Notes: generated by a model not told the origin, from the letters alone. A stretch of DNA of 64,000 nt from Planctomycetota bacterium (GCA_027623295.1 JAQBXR010000012.1:32121-96120); one strand, 5' to 3'. Shown: positions 14,749-23,505, counted from the first letter of the stretch. Translations and numbers: made by a program.

Positions 14749-15798
14749 CTAGAGCTTCACGGTCTCGCGATGCTTAGCGCAGGCCGCATGCGACTTAGCA
14801 TCACATTTAGGGCAAGTGGCACTAAACCCTGGCTTGTAGCCGTCAATGAGGCTCTTGGCTGCGGTCTCTGCATGTCCAGCAATGGCTGTATCTGCAGATT
14901 TCTTCATGATCTTTTTATAGACCTTGACCGCTTCCGAGTATTCCATATTCCGTTCCAGAAGTTTAGCCTCTTCATAAAGCTCACCGCCCTTGACCTCTTT
15001 GGCGTATCCAGGATTCTCCTGCATCAGCGCCAAGTGCGAACGGGTTTCGTCCACGCGAGGGTATTCAGAACCTTTACCCAAGTAAGGCTGCGCAAGCTGC
15101 AATCCACGGAACCAAAATCCCGCCTCCATAGCTTCCGAAGAAAGTTGGAAGGCCTTAGCGCTCTCATCCTTCATGAAACCATCCAGGCGCCCTGCCCATT
15201 CCAAATCGGAACCTTCCAACTTGGGCATCGTTTTATAAAGCTCACTTAAGGCTTTGGTGCGATCGCCACCATTCCACGTCTTAATGACCTTACTGAGATT
15301 CTTAGGATACACCGAGTCGGAACGCCCTTCCTTAAGTGCGGCACCAAGGGCACCACCCGCTTCAGACGGATGGCCTTTCCATTGCAGCACTTTATTAAGA
15401 AATACGGCAGAGGTTGGAAAACCAGCCACGCCGATTACATTCTCCAGTTTTTTATCTGCAAGGATCACAACCGGGTGCGTCACGTTGTTGGTCGCAATCC
15501 AAGTTTCCACCAATTCTGCAGGCTCATCAGTCACGCTGATGACTACCAGACCTTGCGCATTGCCTTTCTCCCATTCGGAGTTCAGGTGCGGGATCTGGCC
15601 CAAGCAAGGGCCTCACCAGGTGCGGAAGACTTCGACCATTACGGCCCTGCCTTCCATATCTCCCATAGAGAGTGCTGGAGTGTTAAACCAAGTTGCGCCT
15701 TCAAAGTCTGGCATGGTGCCAGGCTCTTGCGCGGCAGTAGGGCTAGTCACAGCAAGTGTCAAAGCTGCGCTAGCTAAAAAAAGTGGAATCGTTTTCAT
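14749..15798 (-). CDS. secreted thioredoxin-fold selenoprotein (TGA at Cys of WCGPC)
   Basis: A standard gene finder splits this locus at an in-frame TGA (15613-15615). Read through, it is one 349-residue protein: signal peptide MKTIPLFLASAALTLAVT ending near TAAQ, then a TlpA/ResA-like domain with VEVFRTW-[TGA]-GPCLGQIPHLN, so the TGA occupies the nucleophilic first Cys of WCGPC (residue 62). Further thioredoxin features are GLVVISVTDEP and the cis-Pro segment GVAGFPTSAVFL. The C-terminal half is helical, TPR-like, and ends in CPKCDAKSHAACAKH, a possible metal or redox tail. TGA is a genuine stop in neighbouring genes, so selenocysteine is the best reading; a nonsense mutation is the alternative. 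It probably acts in periplasmic thiol redox. Confidence 0.82.
15563..15612 (-). promoter_or_regulatory. candidate SECIS region of the thioredoxin-fold gene
   Basis: Immediately 3' of the TGA is a 5-bp hairpin, GGCCC-TTGCTT-GGGCC (15597-15612). Further on, CTCC-GAATG-GGAG (15568-15580), flanked by CCT/AGG across a small internal loop, puts an apical loop beginning with G about 36 nt from the TGA, within the 16-37 nt window described for bacterial SECIS. The structure is weaker than in msrA. Confidence 0.45.
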
Positions 15799-15881
15799 GA
15801 TGAATTGGGTTTTTCCCAGAGGTAGACAGCATAACAGATGAGTCTGATTCGGTAACAATGCCACAGGAAATCCTCCACCCC

Positions 15882-15905
15882 GACTCCCCGACTCCCCGGC
15901 TCCCC
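15882..15905. repeat. 8-bp tandem repeat, three copies
   Basis: GACTCCCC at 15882-15889 and 15890-15897, then GGCTCCCC at 15898-15905, in the 160-bp gap between the thioredoxin-fold gene and the MoxR operon. It is a simple microsatellite-like array with no obvious function. Confidence 0.6.
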
Positions 15906-15958
15906 GAGAAGTCTCGAAGATCCACTCCTAAAGGGTTCATGGCCCCGTAATCTAGGGT

Positions 15959-16318
15959 ATGCCGCGCCCCTTCCTTCACGCCACAATGCCTGGCCCTGCC
16001 CCCGCGACCGGCTTCGTAGGTGGCTTACTGAGATTGGTTTTTATGGCCTTCTTTTGTGTAATTGCATTTTCTGTTTTGCTGTTCACCTTGGCTCTGGGTT
16101 TGGTGCTGCTTCTTTTAAGTACACTAGGGATAGGTCCGAAGCGAAGTATGCCGAAAGCACCTTTTGGCTTTCCTTTTCAGCCTCCGCACGGCGGAGAACC
16201 GGTAACGTCTGAGCCGCCCGCAGCTAAAGTGAAAGCCGACACGCCCAAAGAACTCGAATCCTTTCACGGAAGCTTGAATGAGTTCATGCAGCAGCGTAAA
16301 GATCAAGACCCTAAATGA
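15959..16318 (+). CDS. small membrane protein heading the MoxR operon
   Basis: Not recognised as a named family. It has two adjacent hydrophobic stretches, GGLLRLVFMAFFCVIAFSVL and LFTLALGLVLLLLSTLGIG, forming one or two membrane spans, followed by a Pro-rich cytoplasmic or periplasmic segment and a charged helical tail HGSLNEFMQQRKDQDPK. ATG 15986 (MPGPAPATGF) is an equally possible start. The stop overlaps the MoxR start by ATGA, so it belongs to that operon and may anchor or regulate the MoxR/DUF58 system. Confidence 0.6.
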   Translation: MPRPFLHATMPGPAPATGFVGGLLRLVFMAFFCVIAFSVLLFTLALGLVLLLLSTLGIGPKRSMPKAPFGFPFQPPHGGEPVTSEPPAAKVKADTPKELESFHGSLNEFMQQRKDQDPK

Positions 16319-17268
16319 CCCATAATTTACAACTCCGCCTGCCTTTGCAGCGGCTTGATGATTTAGTTTCCACAGTGGGCCAAGTCGTGCGCGGCAAAGA
16401 AGAGGCCATTCGCTTGTGTTTGGTAGGCCTGCTCGCCCGCGGCCACGTTTTGCTGGAAGATGTTCCGGGCACTGGAAAGACCACTTTGGCGCGAGCTTTG
16501 GCAAAGGCTCTGGGCTTGGATTTTCAACGCATTCAATTCACCTCGGACTTGCTTCCTAGCGATGTTCTCGGCGTCAGTATTTGGGACAATCAAAAAAGCA
16601 TTTTTCGTTTCACACGAGGCCCAGTATTTCACAACATCTTGCTGGCCGATGAACTGAACCGAACTTCGCCGCGTACGCAATCTGCATTGCTGGAAGCCAT
16701 GAGCGAAAAATCCATCTCGGTCGATGGGGAGCGTCATGAGTTACCGCAGCCTTTCTTCGTAATCGCCACGCAGAACCCCATGGAGTTTGAAGGCACTTAT
16801 CCCTTGCCTGAGTCCCAATTGGATCGCTTCATGTTGCGCTTAAGCCTCGGGCATCCGGACCGTGAAATTGCCAAAGAGGTTTTGCAAAGCCGTGGCCTCA
16901 GTGACCCGGTCGATGCCGTGCAAGCGTGCATCACCAGTGCCGAGCTCAACGATTTAATGCAAGCAGTTGCCGATGTCCACTTCGATGACGATCTCTTGGA
17001 TTACCTGCTTGACCTCATTGAAGAAACTCGGCGTCATCCGCACCTAGCTCTAGGCGCCTCCACACGTGCCGCTCTTGGCTTGCATCGCGCAACCCAGGCG
17101 CACGCTTTGGTGCACAATCGCGACTACGTCACCCCAGACGACGTCAAGGCTTTGTTCATACCCTGCATCGCGCATCGCGTTCTGCCATCCCCCGCTTATG
17201 AAGGCGGCATGCACGGCACCACTGGCGCTTTGGAGAACATCCTGAGCGAGGTTGAAGTGCCGCAATGA
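16315..17268 (+). CDS. MoxR-family AAA+ ATPase
   Basis: This 317-aa chaperone-like ATPase has Walker A EDVPGTGKTTLA, Walker B ILLADELNRTSPRTQSALLEAM, sensor-1 FVIATQNPMEFEGTYPLPESQLDRF, and the C-terminal lid region with NRDYVTPDDVKALFIPCIAHR. MoxR proteins act with DUF58/von Willebrand-like partners in protein maturation or envelope stress. Both such partners follow immediately with ATGA overlaps, the classic MoxR-DUF58-transglutaminase layout. Confidence 0.93.
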   Translation: MTHNLQLRLPLQRLDDLVSTVGQVVRGKEEAIRLCLVGLLARGHVLLEDVPGTGKTTLARALAKALGLDFQRIQFTSDLLPSDVLGVSIWDNQKSIFRFTRGPVFHNILLADELNRTSPRTQSALLEAMSEKSISVDGERHELPQPFFVIATQNPMEFEGTYPLPESQLDRFMLRLSLGHPDREIAKEVLQSRGLSDPVDAVQACITSAELNDLMQAVADVHFDDDLLDYLLDLIEETRRHPHLALGASTRAALGLHRATQAHALVHNRDYVTPDDVKALFIPCIAHRVLPSPAYEGGMHGTTGALENILSEVEVPQ

Positions 17269-18470
17269 GTCAAGCGGTCAGCTACCCACAAAAAGAAGAA
17301 GCCACCTGCCTCGATGTGAGTTGGCGCCTCACCCCACTAGCCAAATCGCTAATTTGGATTAGTGGATTTATGGGTGTGTGCGTAATTGCCTTTCAGGGCT
17401 TAACTCCAACTCCATTGACACTCGGAGTCACCAGTCTATTTCTCCTCCTCTTCCTCAGTAGTTGGTTCCTTGGACGCTCGACCTTACTCGCCATTCAACC
17501 CACCGGAGTGGAACCAGCAATTGGATTCGCATGGGAGAAGCTAACGATTCGGTTTGGCCTGCATCACGTGGGCGGCTCTTTCACCGCACGCGATATCCTC
17601 CTTTACCACGGCAGTGAATTCGAGCGGCGAGGTTTGTTTGCCTATCGTGCAAGCATGGCACCAGGCACTTCGCAATGGGTTGAGGGAGACCTGCGCCTGG
17701 CCAAACGTGGACGCTTCCGCACTCATGGCTTACGCATTGCATCGACCTTCCCTTTTGGTTTAATCCGCTGGACCTCTTCCTGGGAGCTGCCCGCAGACCT
17801 GCTTGCATTGCCTCGATTAGGGGCCTTGCGCGACCCTTTAAGTCTGATACCGCCGGAGCGTGAAACTCTGATTGCGCATGCCGGACGTTATCAGGATGCG
17901 GAAGAATTTCATGCCCTGAAACGTTGGCGACCAGGCCTGAGTCAACGCAATGTGCACTGGAAAAGTAGTGCGCGACGCAACCAGCTAATGCTCAAGGAAT
18001 TGCACGGGGTACGTAAACCGAGCATCCGCTTGGAGCTTTTCCCACCGGTGGTCGAGTCCACGCGCCATCGTTCCGACAAATTCCTCTTTGAGCGCTCCAT
18101 CTGCCTCACCGCCAGTTTGGCTGACTTCTTTTTACGCCGCAACTATCGCGTGGAAGTGGTTTGCTCGGGCACCAAGAATGCATTTTTCTTGGAAGAACAA
18201 AGTGGACGCTCCGGGTTGTTTGGTGCTCTCACAAAATTGGCTGAGCTTGATTTGTTTGAAAGAGAGTCTGTCGAAGCCACTGCAAGTCCTTCCCCAAGCA
18301 TGGGCCGTCGCAGTCAACGCGCCTTCCGCATTCAGATTTGTGCGGGCGGCGGTAATCTTCGCGATGCCGGCCGGCAACGCCTAGACATTCTTGACCCCGC
18401 GACCAAACGCTGGTTCCAGTCCGATCGACGCTTTTCACGGGTGGGGTTCCTGCAAAGGAGACCGGCATGA
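17265..18470 (+). CDS. DUF58 domain protein
   Basis: This 401-aa protein has an N-terminal pair of hydrophobic segments (about 28-70), a beta-rich middle, and the DUF58 core FHALKRWRPGLSQRNVHWKSSARRNQ, corresponding to the usual REYRPGDxxRxIHWKASAR consensus. It is membrane-anchored with the bulk in the cytoplasm or periplasm and is a standard partner of MoxR ATPases. It overlaps both neighbours by 4 nt, indicating translational coupling. Confidence 0.88.
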   Translation: MSQAVSYPQKEEATCLDVSWRLTPLAKSLIWISGFMGVCVIAFQGLTPTPLTLGVTSLFLLLFLSSWFLGRSTLLAIQPTGVEPAIGFAWEKLTIRFGLHHVGGSFTARDILLYHGSEFERRGLFAYRASMAPGTSQWVEGDLRLAKRGRFRTHGLRIASTFPFGLIRWTSSWELPADLLALPRLGALRDPLSLIPPERETLIAHAGRYQDAEEFHALKRWRPGLSQRNVHWKSSARRNQLMLKELHGVRKPSIRLELFPPVVESTRHRSDKFLFERSICLTASLADFFLRRNYRVEVVCSGTKNAFFLEEQSGRSGLFGALTKLAELDLFERESVEATASPSPSMGRRSQRAFRIQICAGGGNLRDAGRQRLDILDPATKRWFQSDRRFSRVGFLQRRPA

Positions 18471-20749
18471 AACCGTCTGCGAGCCGTCGCCTTTACCCGA
18501 CTCTTCCGCCTTCCCCCCTGGACGGCTGGTGTCAACGCGGACTCATGGGCTTGGCTATTTCTGGTGGCGCGGCCTGTGCCTTATCCCTAAGCGCGGACCA
18601 TGGGTGGTGGTTTGGCATCGCTCTCCTTTATCCATTCCTGCTCCTATTTGGCCCCTTCGCCACCCGGTGGATGAACTTCTTCGATATCGCCGAGAAACAT
18701 CATCGGCAGATTAACCAGGCCTTTTACTTGGTGGTGCTGTTGAGTTTCCCTTTCCTAGCTCCACAGCCAACGCTCACCTCTTGGGTTTTAGTTTGTCTGC
18801 TCAGCCTTCATGGATATGCGTTGCGCTATGCGCGACGGAACCACTTCGCGGTACTGGCACTTCTTCTGCCACTCACGGAACTCCTACTTGCATATTCCAT
18901 TTTGTGGCCGAACGGGGTCTTTGCAAAAGTGTTTGTGAGCACCTGGTTACTTAGCACCTTGCTTCTAGCCGGAGGAGTGACCACCTGGATTCACGCACGC
19001 TGGTCTCGACGATGTTTATCTATGCGCGATCGATCCCACAACAATCCTGCGGAAACCGGGAATGGTTTATGGGAGCGCGCACGATTCATGATGTTGCTCG
19101 GCTTACTTCTATTCCCTATCGGACTCGTTTTACAGCAAGCGGCGTTATGGGCGGTCGTCGAAGCGGAAGTGGTTCAGCCTTTGCCTCCACTTCTTTCCAC
19201 CTCATCTAACTCAACGCAAGATGTAAAAACCGCGCTGGATGATGTTAAAGATGCTTCGGTGCCAACTCGAGATTTCGTTTTCCCAGAAACCATCTCCTTT
19301 CAAGGCACTGTGGCCAATGCCACACGCGACGCCTTACTATTCCAGATCAAGTCCGAGCGCGACCTTGGACGCAAGCGCCCATATTACTCTGCCGCCCGCC
19401 CGCTTTACCTCACCGCTACCACCTTCGATACGCTGAATGAAAAGGGCTTGTCCCGAGGATTCGCACCCGAAGCCATCTTTCATTCCAAAAGCGGTTTAGG
19501 CTCCGATGATTGGATTATTTTCGACCCGGATTTCAAAAAGTCATCGGTCTTCCAATTCAAAATGAAAACACGGCCCATTTTGCATGAGCAGAATGGAGGA
19601 ATGGGCCACCTCTCCTACCTACTCCACGATCGCCGCATGGTGGCTATGCGCTACCCCAGCTGCCGTCTAGATGAAGAAGACCAAACTGCTTTGGCAGAAC
19701 CACCAGATTCCGCCATGTTTGAATATCAATGGCTAAGCCTTCCAGTGGATAGCAAGACCCCCTTGATATCAACGGAACGGGCTAGTCCGCGCTATTTATC
19801 CCTTCCACGTGGCGCAGAATTCCGTCCGTGGATTGCAGATGCAGAGCTCCTATGTCAAGACCTCAGCACCTCCAAGCAAAAGTTGCAGCGCGTGCTTACG
19901 CATTTCCAGCAAGACTTTCGCTACGACTTAAATCCATCCACGGCTGATGGAATCCAAGCGTTCGAGGACTTCTTTGCAAACCGGCGCGGTTATTGCACCT
20001 ACTTTGCATCCGCAGCCATGCTGTATCTGCGCGCCAACGGAATCGCTTGCCGCGTTGCGACTGGCTTCATGGTCACGGACTACTCCGCTGCTAGGCAAGC
20101 CTACATTGGACGCCTTCCTGGACATGCCTGGGTCGAAGTTCTCCTTGCCGATGGCAACTGGCGTGCGGTGGAGCCCACTCCTGTGACCTTGCGCATGGAT
20201 GCCATTGCCGCGAATCGAAATACCAGTCGAGCCGAAGACTTCCCGGCAGATGGGGAAACCGATGCTCTGGCCGCCGCTGAAGTCAAGCCAAACACGGATG
20301 CTGATGAGGCTATTCAGAAAACAGATGGCTCCAGTGCCTTCATTGGTGTCACCCGGGGTATTTTGGTAATCAGCCTCGGCATGATCTTAAGTATTGTGGT
20401 CTTCGCGATGCTCTTTGGACACCTAGCATCGGTGTTTGGCCAAAAGCGTGAACGCAAGCGCAAGGAAGCCCTATTCACTCCAGAAGCCATGCTTGCGATG
20501 GATTACTGGGCACGCATCCGAGAGCTCCTGCAGGAACTTGGATTTCATAAAAAGCGTAGCCAAACCGCTTCTGAATTTACCGAGTCGGTGCAGTTTTGGG
20601 GCGGCGACTTTTACAAGCCGTTAAATACGGTGACGCGCCTGGTCTACCGCACTCGTTTCGGAGGCTACATTTGGTCGGAGCGAGAAGGCGAATTCTTGGA
20701 CCGTTTCGAAAGTCAGCTCATCGAAAAATCGCAGGCGCCACAGGACTAG
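18467..20749 (+). CDS. TgpA-like membrane transglutaminase
   Basis: This 760-residue protein has about six membrane spans at 25-180 and another at about 205-235, an outside domain, and a transglutaminase core: catalytic Cys in NRRGYCTYFASAAML and His in LPGHAWVEVLLADGNW. The third residue is normally Asp in a DPTP motif, but here reads VEPTP (Glu). A further span at about 625-650 is followed by a cytoplasmic tail with the DUF4129-like segment RIRELLQELGFHKKRSQTASEF. It closes the MoxR operon. Such proteins are thought to process envelope proteins or peptides, but substrates are unknown. The stop lies 2 bp from the convergent hydrolase gene. Confidence 0.88.
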   Translation: MKPSASRRLYPTLPPSPLDGWCQRGLMGLAISGGAACALSLSADHGWWFGIALLYPFLLLFGPFATRWMNFFDIAEKHHRQINQAFYLVVLLSFPFLAPQPTLTSWVLVCLLSLHGYALRYARRNHFAVLALLLPLTELLLAYSILWPNGVFAKVFVSTWLLSTLLLAGGVTTWIHARWSRRCLSMRDRSHNNPAETGNGLWERARFMMLLGLLLFPIGLVLQQAALWAVVEAEVVQPLPPLLSTSSNSTQDVKTALDDVKDASVPTRDFVFPETISFQGTVANATRDALLFQIKSERDLGRKRPYYSAARPLYLTATTFDTLNEKGLSRGFAPEAIFHSKSGLGSDDWIIFDPDFKKSSVFQFKMKTRPILHEQNGGMGHLSYLLHDRRMVAMRYPSCRLDEEDQTALAEPPDSAMFEYQWLSLPVDSKTPLISTERASPRYLSLPRGAEFRPWIADAELLCQDLSTSKQKLQRVLTHFQQDFRYDLNPSTADGIQAFEDFFANRRGYCTYFASAAMLYLRANGIACRVATGFMVTDYSAARQAYIGRLPGHAWVEVLLADGNWRAVEPTPVTLRMDAIAANRNTSRAEDFPADGETDALAAAEVKPNTDADEAIQKTDGSSAFIGVTRGILVISLGMILSIVVFAMLFGHLASVFGQKRERKRKEALFTPEAMLAMDYWARIRELLQELGFHKKRSQTASEFTESVQFWGGDFYKPLNTVTRLVYRTRFGGYIWSEREGEFLDRFESQLIEKSQAPQD

Positions 20750-20751
20750 TT

Positions 20752-21495
20752 TTAGGCAAGGTCTTTGACGCGACTTCCCGGCACCAGGTCTTCGCGACCA
20801 TCCTCGAAACGGACCCAGCATTTAGTGCCACCGTCATAATCTCGCGCGCGCAATAAGAGCTTGGCAGGATTACCAAAGGCCAAACACGAAGAGGCCGCCG
20901 CTTGATCCAAGCCTCGCCACTTACGCAAAAAAGGGTTCTCCTCCCACTCCCTGGCGATGGTCGATGGGTCCATATGCCCGGGATAAACTTCCGTTTGCTT
21001 TGGAAGTTTCATTAACCTTTCCATAACCGAATGCTGCATTTCCTCAAAAGTAGTGTGACCAGGAGCTCGGGTTCCGCCTACCGAATCACGGAAGAGAGTA
21101 TCGCCAGTGAACACAGCCTTTTCATTGACCAAAAAGGCAAGCTGCCCAGCGGTATGCCCAGGGATGTGTAAAGCACGCACTACAAGGCTGCCACTGCGCA
21201 CTTCCTCGCCATCGGCAAGAGTTTGGGTGAGACCAGGAATCAGTTCTTGCTCAGCGGAATGGCCACAAACCGGACATGAAAACTCATCGGCCCAGGCATG
21301 GTTATGCGTCACATGATCATGATGATGATGGGTATTCAAAATATGCGTGGGAGTTAAGGAAAACTCCTCAATGGCCGCCAATAAGGGTTCTTGCGGCCCT
21401 CCCGTATCAATGAGCACGGCATGCCCACCGGGTTTATCTGCCACCAACCAACTATTGGAAAGCCATTCAGAATCGCGACTATGTCTGATGATCAT
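20752..21495 (-). CDS. MBL-fold metallohydrolase, glyoxalase-II-like
   Basis: This 247-residue beta-lactamase-fold enzyme has the dinuclear metal motif THHHHDHVTHNH, further ligands in HIPGHTAGQLAF, FTGDTLFRDSVGG and the final YPGHMDPSTI, as in GloB and persulfide-dioxygenase relatives. An unusual pair of cysteines, CPVCGHS, occurs after the metal motif. Both ATG 21495 (MIIRHS) and ATG 21522 (MPECIL) are in frame; 21495 is preferred because 21522 would overlap the divergent mtfA start. The substrate is unknown. Confidence 0.85.
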   Translation of the reverse strand: MIIRHSRDSEWLSNSWLVADKPGGHAVLIDTGGPQEPLLAAIEEFSLTPTHILNTHHHHDHVTHNHAWADEFSCPVCGHSAEQELIPGLTQTLADGEEVRSGSLVVRALHIPGHTAGQLAFLVNEKAVFTGDTLFRDSVGGTRAPGHTTFEEMQHSVMERLMKLPKQTEVYPGHMDPSTIAREWEENPFLRKWRGLDQAAASSCLAFGNPAKLLLRARDYDGGTKCWVRFEDGREDLVPGSRVKDLA

Positions 21496-21504
21496 GCTGC
21501 CTAC

Positions 21505-21511
21505 TAGGATA
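21505..21511. promoter_or_regulatory. TAGGATA bidirectional -10 candidate
   Basis: Only 25 bp separate the MBL hydrolase ATG (21495, minus) and the mtfA ATG (21521, plus). TAGGAT lies 10 nt before the mtfA ATG, and its complement TATCCT lies 10 nt before the hydrolase ATG. The surrounding string TAGGATACACTCCG is repeated exactly at 32045. Confidence 0.5.
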
Positions 21512-21520
21512 CACTCCGGC

Positions 21521-22288
21521 ATGTTTGCATGGTTACGTCGACGGCGCCGCGTCCGCCTAGGAAAGCAAGGTTTGCCAGCAGATTTGGTGCAGTGGCTTGA
21601 GGTCTTGCCTTTTATTGACCACCTCAATAGCGAAGAACGTAAACGTCTAGAGGCTTTGGTGTGTGTGTTTCTTGCTGAGAAGAATTTTGAAGGCTGCAAT
21701 GGCTTGGAAATGCGTGACAAAATCCGCGTGGTGATTGCAGCGCAGGCGTGTCTTTTGATCTTGAATTTGGATCATGTTTTCTATCAAAAGGTGAAGACCA
21801 TTTTGGTTTATCCATCTACCTTCCGACATCGCTCGCAGCAGACGACTGCTGGCGGAGTCGTTGAAAACAGAGAGCACACCAATCTTGGCGAAGCTTGGCC
21901 CAACGGCCCCATCGTGCTGGCCTGGGATCACGCCTACCAAGGCGGACGTAACCCGGACGATGGCCAGAACACCGTTTTCCATGAGTTCGCGCACAAGCTC
22001 GACATGCTTGATGGCATTACCGACGGCATTCCTCCACTCACGCTTGCGCATGAAGAAGATGCGTGGAGAATGCGCATGGATGCCGCTGCATTACGTCATA
22101 AGGAGATGGCGCAGCGAGGTGTGCCATTGTTCCTGGATAAATATGGCGCCACGCATCCTGCAGAGTTTTTTGCAGTAGCTACCGAAATGTTCTTTGAACG
22201 ACCGCGTGATTTACAAAAGCGTGAAGCGGAAGTTTATGACTTACTGATGACCTTTTACCGGCAAGATCCAGCGGCGAGCAAGAGTTAG
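21521..22288 (+). CDS. mtfA: MtfA-family zinc metallopeptidase
   Basis: This 255-residue M90 peptidase has the zinc motif FHEFAHKLDMLDG (HExxH), plus the family blocks RIVVIAAQACLLIL-like (KIRVVIAAQACLLILNLDH), ILVYPSTFR and PAEFFAVATEMFFERP with the third metal ligand region. In E. coli, MtfA binds the repressor Mlc and influences glucose PTS expression; here no PTS genes are in view, so only the peptidase assignment is firm. ATG 21521 is the family start MFAWLRRRRR. The 3' end overlaps the convergent DUF1294 gene by 4 bp. Confidence 0.9.
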   Translation: MFAWLRRRRRVRLGKQGLPADLVQWLEVLPFIDHLNSEERKRLEALVCVFLAEKNFEGCNGLEMRDKIRVVIAAQACLLILNLDHVFYQKVKTILVYPSTFRHRSQQTTAGGVVENREHTNLGEAWPNGPIVLAWDHAYQGGRNPDDGQNTVFHEFAHKLDMLDGITDGIPPLTLAHEEDAWRMRMDAAALRHKEMAQRGVPLFLDKYGATHPAEFFAVATEMFFERPRDLQKREAEVYDLLMTFYRQDPAASKS

Positions 22289-22548
22289 ACCGAAAAAACA
22301 GTCCAGGCCCAAAGGCAACATCCGGCAACCTCCACCACCCAGAAGCTTGGCTTCCGGATTTTGTGACGAAAGGCGAACATGGCGAGCACGGCTCCCGGTG
22401 CACCACCAACCATTGACCAGGCCAACAGCACTCTTTCCGGCACGCGGTTGCGGTTTTTATTGGCGCGCCCTTTGTCCCAACCGAAATTGAGGAAAGCGAC
22501 CACCGAAGTGATCGCTATCCAAATTAGCACGACTTGTTGAACAGTCAT
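22285..22548 (-). CDS. DUF1294 small membrane protein
   Basis: This 87-residue protein has three hydrophobic segments and the family pattern FLNFGWDKGRANKNRNRVPERVLL, SMVGGAPGAVLAMFAFRHK and KPSFWVVEVAG. DUF1294 proteins are small inner-membrane proteins of unknown function; some versions are fused to cold-shock domains, but not here. It lies 9 bp downstream of the mscS stop (22558) and may share its transcript. Confidence 0.85.
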   Translation of the reverse strand: MTVQQVVLIWIAITSVVAFLNFGWDKGRANKNRNRVPERVLLAWSMVGGAPGAVLAMFAFRHKIRKPSFWVVEVAGCCLWAWTVFSV

Positions 22549-22557
22549 GCCTACATT

Positions 22558-23490
22558 TTAGCCGTTGAGCTTGTCCATGTGGACATCCATCTGCGGGTAA
22601 GGGATGCCAATGCCTGCTTCATCAAGAGCCATTTTGACTGCGCGCGTGGTAGTTTCCATGCAATCCCAGTAATCGGAGCTGTTACACCAAACGCGAATTT
22701 TCCAGTCGATGCTGCTATCGCCGAGACTAGCAAGAACGATTTGATGACCAGGATCTTCAAGGCGCTCAGCAACACCTGCAGCAGCCTTATCAAGGATTGC
22801 ACGGGTCTTATCCAAGTCTGCACTGTAATCGGTGCCAACAGCAACATCGCAACGACGGGTGGTGTGGTGCGAAATGTTCTCAATAATGCCACCGAAAACG
22901 GAGCCGTTCGGAACAATGATGCGACGGTTATCAGGAGTGTCCAGGACGGTAGTGAACAACTCGATTTCACAAACCTTACCCATAACTCCAGCAGCGTTGA
23001 TGACATCGCCCACTTTGAAGGGACGGAAGATGAGCAACATGATGCCAGAAGCAAAGTTGCCAAGCGTTCCTTGCAGCGCCAGACCGACTGCCAAACCCAT
23101 GGCACCGAGGATGACTGAGAAGCTTGCAGTATCGACACCGAAGGTGCCGAGAATGAGCAAGGTTCCGATAAGCAGAACGGCAGTCTTAGCCATCTTGCCA
23201 AAGAAACGCGCGAGAGTTTCTTCGACTCGAGCTTTAGCACATGCTTTACGGGTTATGCTGTTGGTCCAGCCAGCAACAATGCCCATGGCCATGAAGGCAA
23301 GCACGCCAACGACGGCGGCCATCCAGTTGTTCAAAACGAAATCTTGGATTCCGTCCAGGATGCCACCAGACTCCGTTGAGTTGCCACCAGACTCGGTAGA
23401 GTTGCCGCCACCATTATCAGTAACGGCCTCCACGGCTTGCGCCGTTTTTCCCGCTACTTCTTGGATTAAAAGGGGGATGAAAGAAAACAT
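22558..23490 (-). CDS. mscS: small-conductance mechanosensitive channel MscS
   Basis: This 310-residue channel has three membrane segments: about 55-75, 100-125, and a TM3 with GAMGLAVGLALQGTLGNFASGIMLL. The signature FRPFKVGDVINAAG follows, then a beta domain and C-terminal domain with LDTPDNRRIIVPNG and IPYPQMDVHM. It protects against hypo-osmotic shock. The N-terminus contains a duplicated NSTESGG heptapeptide encoded by a 21-bp tandem repeat (about 23372-23413). A TATTAT box 9 nt before the ATG (23500-23505) suggests its own promoter separate from boxD. Confidence 0.93.
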   Translation of the reverse strand: MFSFIPLLIQEVAGKTAQAVEAVTDNGGGNSTESGGNSTESGGILDGIQDFVLNNWMAAVVGVLAFMAMGIVAGWTNSITRKACAKARVEETLARFFGKMAKTAVLLIGTLLILGTFGVDTASFSVILGAMGLAVGLALQGTLGNFASGIMLLIFRPFKVGDVINAAGVMGKVCEIELFTTVLDTPDNRRIIVPNGSVFGGIIENISHHTTRRCDVAVGTDYSADLDKTRAILDKAAAGVAERLEDPGHQIVLASLGDSSIDWKIRVWCNSSDYWDCMETTTRAVKMALDEAGIGIPYPQMDVHMDKLNG

Positions 23491-23499
23491 GATTGCAGC

Positions 23500-23505
23500 A
23501 TAATA
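23500..23505 (-). promoter_or_regulatory. candidate -10 box of mscS
   Basis: Minus-strand TATTAT (5 of 6 to consensus) lies 9 nt before the mscS ATG at 23490, in the 38-bp gap after the boxD stop. Confidence 0.4.

Noticed and set aside
14749-15864. Two separate genes (a short secreted peptide and a downstream protein starting MGQIPH)
   Set aside because: The break falls inside a thioredoxin WCGPC motif and both halves are in one frame, so they are one gene with a recoded TGA.
15882-15905. CRISPR-like repeats
   Set aside because: The units are 8 bp, directly adjacent and without spacers.
22551-23240. Overlapping hydrophobic reading frame inside mscS
   Set aside because: It is a shadow of the MscS membrane segments in another frame; mscS itself has full family motifs.
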